The notes beneath the pieces were generated by a model. That model worked only from the letters and a program-made list of their open reading frames with translations. It made no database searches and was not told where the DNA came from. 15,166 nt of DNA from Planctomycetota bacterium (GTDB lineage Bacteria; Planctomycetota; Phycisphaerae; WQYP01). Location of the stretch: assembly GCA_021826605.1 (NCBI GenBank), contig JAKAZF010000014.1:1-15166 (forward strand), written 5' to 3'. A program made the translations under genes and the position numbers. Shown here piece after piece: positions 12,653-15,166 of the stretch (positions within the stretch are counted from its first letter, which is position 1; each line of letters starts with the position of its first letter).

Positions 12653-13453
12653 ATGCACCCAAATTCTTTTATTCGCCGACCGATTAACTGGTTTTCCGTG
12701 GCGGCGGTGGTCTGTCTTATCGGCGAAGCGATTTTGCTGTCTGAATCCAAACCGGCCACAGAGGCCCCGCCGCCGGTCAGTGTGCTGATTCTGTCGTTGA
12801 TGACGCTATTTTTGGGATCGGGAGCCATTATTTATCGCATTCAGGAGAAGCAGCACCCGCTGCTGGGGCGTTGGCTGGGCATTGCGGCCATGGCCGGTGG
12901 CATGCTGTTGTTCGCTGTGCAATCCGTGGCGTTGCACAAAGCGCGCGAGGTTGCGCAGTTCCGGCATATTACCCTGATTGCCAACGCCTGCCTGACTTAT
13001 GCCGGGAAACATGATGGCCACTTTCCGCCAAATCTGCTGACCTTACTCAATGACAAGCTCATTACCCCCCGCGACTTAAGCGATCCCACCAACGCCCTGG
13101 CTCCGATCAAATTACCTGCCAATTGGAATCGGGTGCAGCGTGCCGTACAGATTGCGGCGATCAACCGCAACAGTGATTACCGGTATACCGGAGCGGATAT
13201 TATTTTGCCGAACGATTCGGCCAAGGGAAAATTGCTGGGATCAATCATTATTTTATTCCGTAATACGCAAACGATGACCAAGGGCGGGCCGCTGGGCTTT
13301 GCGGATGGTCATGTCACGTATTTCACCACCAGTAAACTGGCGGCAGCACTGGCGGCATGTAACATGGCGCGGCGGAAATTGGGATTACCGGGAATGACGT
13401 TCGCGGGCATTGATATTCCCCCCGAGGCCGCGACCACGTCAAGGGCCAAGTGA
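12653..13453 (+). CDS. Membrane protein with C-terminal H-X9-DG-like 'FADGHV' segment
   Basis: A 266-residue protein; GAGG lies 6 nt before the ATG. Three hydrophobic segments (about 11-29, 43-61, 74-95) are followed by an extracytoplasmic-looking domain. 'NACLTYAGKHDGHFPPNLLT' (111-130) and 'GGPLGFADGHVTYFTT' (211-226) are hallmarks of the prepilin-type 'H-X9-DG' proteins abundant in Planctomycetota. Unlike the secreted members, this one lacks the N-terminal GFTLVE-type cleavage site and uses three membrane helices instead. Its end lies 18 nt from the end of the convergent JAMM gene. Function of the family is unknown; a surface or assembly role is possible. Confidence 0.72.
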   Translation: MHPNSFIRRPINWFSVAAVVCLIGEAILLSESKPATEAPPPVSVLILSLMTLFLGSGAIIYRIQEKQHPLLGRWLGIAAMAGGMLLFAVQSVALHKAREVAQFRHITLIANACLTYAGKHDGHFPPNLLTLLNDKLITPRDLSDPTNALAPIKLPANWNRVQRAVQIAAINRNSDYRYTGADIILPNDSAKGKLLGSIIILFRNTQTMTKGGPLGFADGHVTYFTTSKLAAALAACNMARRKLGLPGMTFAGIDIPPEAATTSRAK

Positions 13454-13471
13454 GGGCGTATCATCCATGGA

Positions 13472-13915
13472 TCAATCCGTCAGACGCACCTGGCAACGTT
13501 CCGGGACGGCCAAATCAGCATCCAACCTCCAGGCGGAGGGCGGCGCATGCCGCTGCGAACCGCCGGCAATAATCAAATAGAACAGGTTCGGCCAGAGCGC
13601 GGCAATATCGGTTTGGCTGATTGTCGGCGATTGGTTCGGATGCGAATGATAAATGCCGATGATGGCCAAACCTTGTGCCCGCACCTGTTGTTCTGTCCGT
13701 ATCCAATCGCGCGGATCAATGGCATACGCCCGCGGCTGGTCTTCCCAGGCGGCGGAATTCGGCGTTGCAAGGGCCTGCCGCACCAGAGCGCCATCATGAG
13801 AATGCTCCCCGATCAAAAATCCGCAGGCTTCATTCGGAAAGGCTCCCTGGACATGATCTGATATGGCGGCCAGTACAGCCGCGGGAATCAGGAGTTGCGG
13901 TATTGCATTGGGCAT
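13472..13915 (-). CDS. JAMM/MPN+ metallopeptidase (M67 family)
   Basis: A 147-residue protein. The JAMM zinc-site pattern is complete: E29 in 'NEACGFLIG', then H90-S-H92, S100 and D103 in 'YHSHPNQSPTISQTD'. Bacterial M67 peptidases remove C-terminal extensions from ubiquitin-like sulfur carriers such as ThiS/MoaD relatives, often next to an E1-like enzyme and a rhodanese. I start at ATG 13915, a few nt after GGCGG; a TTG further up would add eight residues. Here it is divergent from a rhodanese gene, which fits a sulfur-transfer role, though no carrier or E1-like gene is in the window. Confidence 0.87.
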   Translation of the reverse strand: MPNAIPQLLIPAAVLAAISDHVQGAFPNEACGFLIGEHSHDGALVRQALATPNSAAWEDQPRAYAIDPRDWIRTEQQVRAQGLAIIGIYHSHPNQSPTISQTDIAALWPNLFYLIIAGGSQRHAPPSAWRLDADLAVPERCQVRLTD

Positions 13916-14033
13916 ATTATTCCGCCAAGGTTGCAGCAAACAAAAGCACGCCTACAATCATAAATGATGTTGCAAGCACTGTCGCATGGCTGCGGCGACA
14001 GGCACGTGACAGGGTTTTAACTGGAGCCAAAGG

Positions 14034-14435
14034 ATGTCTGATTCCAAACCACACGATTCATCGGGCCATGAACCAAAACAGAAAGCCGGCGGCGGCATGA
14101 ATGTCGATGCGCAATGGGAGGTGCATCCGCATGAGGTGCATCAACTTAAAAACGCCGAGGCGGAGATATTAATTTTAGATGTGCGTCAACAAAAGGAATG
14201 GGATCACGCGCGCATTGACGGAGCCATGCTGATTCCACTGGATCAGTTGCCGCAACGGTTGCGGGAGCTTGAGCAGTGGCGGGGGAAGCGCATCGTCGTG
14301 CACTGCCACCATGGAGCGCGATCCCTGCGTGCCACCGCATGGCTGCGGCAGGCCGGCTTTGAACAGGTTCATTCGATGGCGGGCGGTATTGACGCATGGA
14401 GTCTGCTGGTGGACCCCGGCGTGCGGCGCTATTAG
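14034..14435 (+). CDS. Single-domain rhodanese sulfurtransferase
   Basis: A 133-residue protein with GGAG 7 nt before the ATG. After a 21-residue polar leader, the rhodanese fold runs to the end: 'ILDVRQQKEWDHARIDGAML' (47-66) is the conserved Asp-Val-Arg region and 'VVHCHHGARSLRATAWLRQA' holds the active-site Cys 91 in the CXXGXRS loop. 'GGIDAW' (118-122) closes the domain. It would carry a persulfide on Cys 91. An in-frame ATG at 14097 would give the bare domain. It is divergent from the JAMM gene with 118 nt between the starts. Confidence 0.88.
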   Translation: MSDSKPHDSSGHEPKQKAGGGMNVDAQWEVHPHEVHQLKNAEAEILILDVRQQKEWDHARIDGAMLIPLDQLPQRLRELEQWRGKRIVVHCHHGARSLRATAWLRQAGFEQVHSMAGGIDAWSLLVDPGVRRY

Positions 14436-14515
14436 GTATCGCGAAAAAATAACCTGAGCATTCTGGCTGGTACTTTTGGCCGCTGGCGGCGTTGCCCGCT
14501 CGTTACAGAATCCAT

Positions 14516-14608
14516 GCGGATATGCGCCTCGCGAGCGCCTTGTCGGCGGTCAAAATTCCTGCGCCATAATTGCTCACGTTATTTCTTCGCGATGCCTTAG
14601 CTGCTTTT
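14516..14608. repeat. Dispersed repeat, copy 3 (right part only)
   Basis: Aligns with 2801-2890 of copy 1: both have CTCGCGAG or GTCGCGAG, CCTTG, a GGCGGTCAAAATTCCTGCGC / AGCGGCCAGAATCCCTTCGC segment and a TTNTT stretch. On the minus strand it reads 'NYGAGILTADKALA', again like the last helix of subtilase-type peptidases. The left part present in copies 1 and 2 is missing. It lies between the rhodanese gene and the HigBA remnant. Confidence 0.5.
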
Positions 14609-14644
14609 GTCGCCGCGGCGGTGAATTGTGAGGAGGTGTCTGGC

Positions 14645-14700
14645 TTGACGCGAAGTGATCTATAAGTTACTCTAATGTAATGTTCGTGATAAGACATTAC
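14645..14700 (+). promoter_or_regulatory. Promoter and operator region of the HigBA-like locus
   Basis: TTGACG (14645-14650) is followed by AT-rich -10 candidates: TACTCT at a 17-nt spacing or TCTAAT at 20. A perfect 7-bp inverted repeat GTAATGT ... ACATTAC (14677-14683 and 14694-14700) overlaps the toxin start codon and could be the site bound by the antitoxin. Confidence 0.45.
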
Positions 14701-14781
14701 GTGCCGCCCGGTGGCAAGAACATGTTTCAATCGTGGATGGACGCGCTGAAGGATTACCAGCAAAGGAGCGCAGAAACATGA
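14680..14781 (+). pseudogene. Truncated HigB-type toxin stump
   Basis: A 33-residue frame, MFVIRHYVPPGGKNMFQSWM then DALKDYQQRSAET and a stop. It matches the first third of Gp49/HigB-like toxins, which begin '(F)xVRxYxxxxGxxPFxxWLxxLKDxxA' and are normally about 100 residues. The remaining two thirds, including the catalytic residues, are absent: the antitoxin starts at the ATG overlapping the stop (ATGA). An internal deletion of the toxin that kept the coupling to the antitoxin is the simplest explanation. The family match rests on 30 residues. Confidence 0.6.
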
Positions 14782-15166
14782 GGAATCAAACCAGCGTGTC
14801 GCATGACGATGTAATGAGAGAAAAACTCGAGACCGATGCGACATTCGCAGCCGAATATATGCGGGCCGCACTTGAAGATGCCGATGATCCGAAGGTGCTG
14901 TTGATTGCACTGCGCCGAATCACCGAGGCGCGAGGCGGGTTTGTTAGGATCGCCAGAGCATCCCGAATTGAGCGGGAGAGTCTCCATCGTGCGCTTTCCT
15001 CCCGTGGGAACCCGCGTCTCTCAACTCTGTTCGCGGTAACGAAGGCATTAGGGTTGAAAATTACGGTTGAGCTGCCCGAACACGCCGCAATCCGGAAATT
15101 ATCGCCTGCGAGTCGCAGGCATTTGAGCCACGCCGCGCCCAAGCCGCCGGAGCGCCAGCGCGATCG
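14778..15166 (+). CDS. HigA-like antitoxin (XRE family), runs off the window
   Basis: An open frame of 129 codons with AAAGGAG upstream of the ATG and no stop before the edge. 'EYMRAALEDADDPKVLLIAL' then 'RRITEARGGFVRIARASRIE' and 'RESLHRALSSRGNPRLSTLF' then 'AVTKALGLKITVEL' is the COG3636 / TIGR02684-type addiction-module antidote, with the helix-turn-helix at about 55-95. The usual family length is about 100 residues, so the tail of 25 or more residues ('RRHLSHAAPKPPERQRD') is an extension. It follows a truncated toxin frame with an ATGA overlap, so it is an antitoxin without a working partner here. Confidence 0.82.
   Translation, partial: MRNQTSVSHDDVMREKLETDATFAAEYMRAALEDADDPKVLLIALRRITEARGGFVRIARASRIERESLHRALSSRGNPRLSTLFAVTKALGLKITVELPEHAAIRKLSPASRRHLSHAAPKPPERQRD

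Noticed and set aside
14503..14910. Minus-strand frame of 135 residues
   Set aside because: Most of it is antisense to the HigBA-like genes; only the last 40 residues, within the repeat, show a protein-like pattern, so I treat that part as a remnant.

Overview
The window looks like an accessory stretch of a moderately GC-rich bacterial chromosome, most likely a member of the Planctomycetota (Phycisphaerae-like). This is an inference from three things: a membrane protein ending in a prepilin-type 'FADGHV' segment, a small protein resembling the N-terminal domain of planctomycete IF-2, and long gene-poor spacers filled with dispersed, low-complexity repeats. No rRNA, tRNA or CRISPR array was seen.

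Layout. 1-125: start of a leftward gene (possibly a transposase) cut by the window edge. 126-1274: non-coding, repeat-rich. 1275-2528: a DUF433 antitoxin with a broken DUF5615 toxin (+), then HepT and MntA (-). 2529-3312: non-coding, with a hairpin and copy 1 of a dispersed repeat. 3313-3765: an orphan protein phosphatase (-). 3982-5612: a restriction-modification pair, a D12-class adenine methyltransferase (+) meeting an HNH endonuclease (-) tail to tail with a 4-nt overlap. 5683-5804: repeat copy 2. 5828-6654: a Phd/VapC-type module (-) with a palindromic operator. 7041-9474: three rightward genes, two for multi-pass membrane proteins, none of known function. 9542-10194: VapBC (-) with a strong promoter. 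10386-11343: a structured leader, a stand-alone IF2-N-like protein, a 60-residue zinc-ribbon protein and a hypothetical protein (+). 11398-12088: a RelE-type toxin and XRE antitoxin pair (+). 12089-12652: non-coding repeats. 12653-13453: a membrane-anchored pilin-like protein (+). 13472-14435: a JAMM metallopeptidase (-) divergent from a rhodanese (+). 14516-15166: repeat copy 3, a HigB toxin stump and a HigA-type antitoxin running off the edge.

How it fits together. This is a defence and addiction island: six toxin-antitoxin loci and one restriction-modification system in 15 kb. In three of the six loci the toxin carries a visible lesion (a nonsense codon plus loss of the first catalytic Asp, an Asp-to-Asn change at the first PIN residue, and truncation after about 30 residues), while each partner antitoxin frame is open as far as it can be read. 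The most novel-looking part is the 10.4-11.3 kb block, where two mutually exclusive hairpins and a 10-bp hairpin precede a free-standing IF2-N-like protein and two small uncharacterised proteins.
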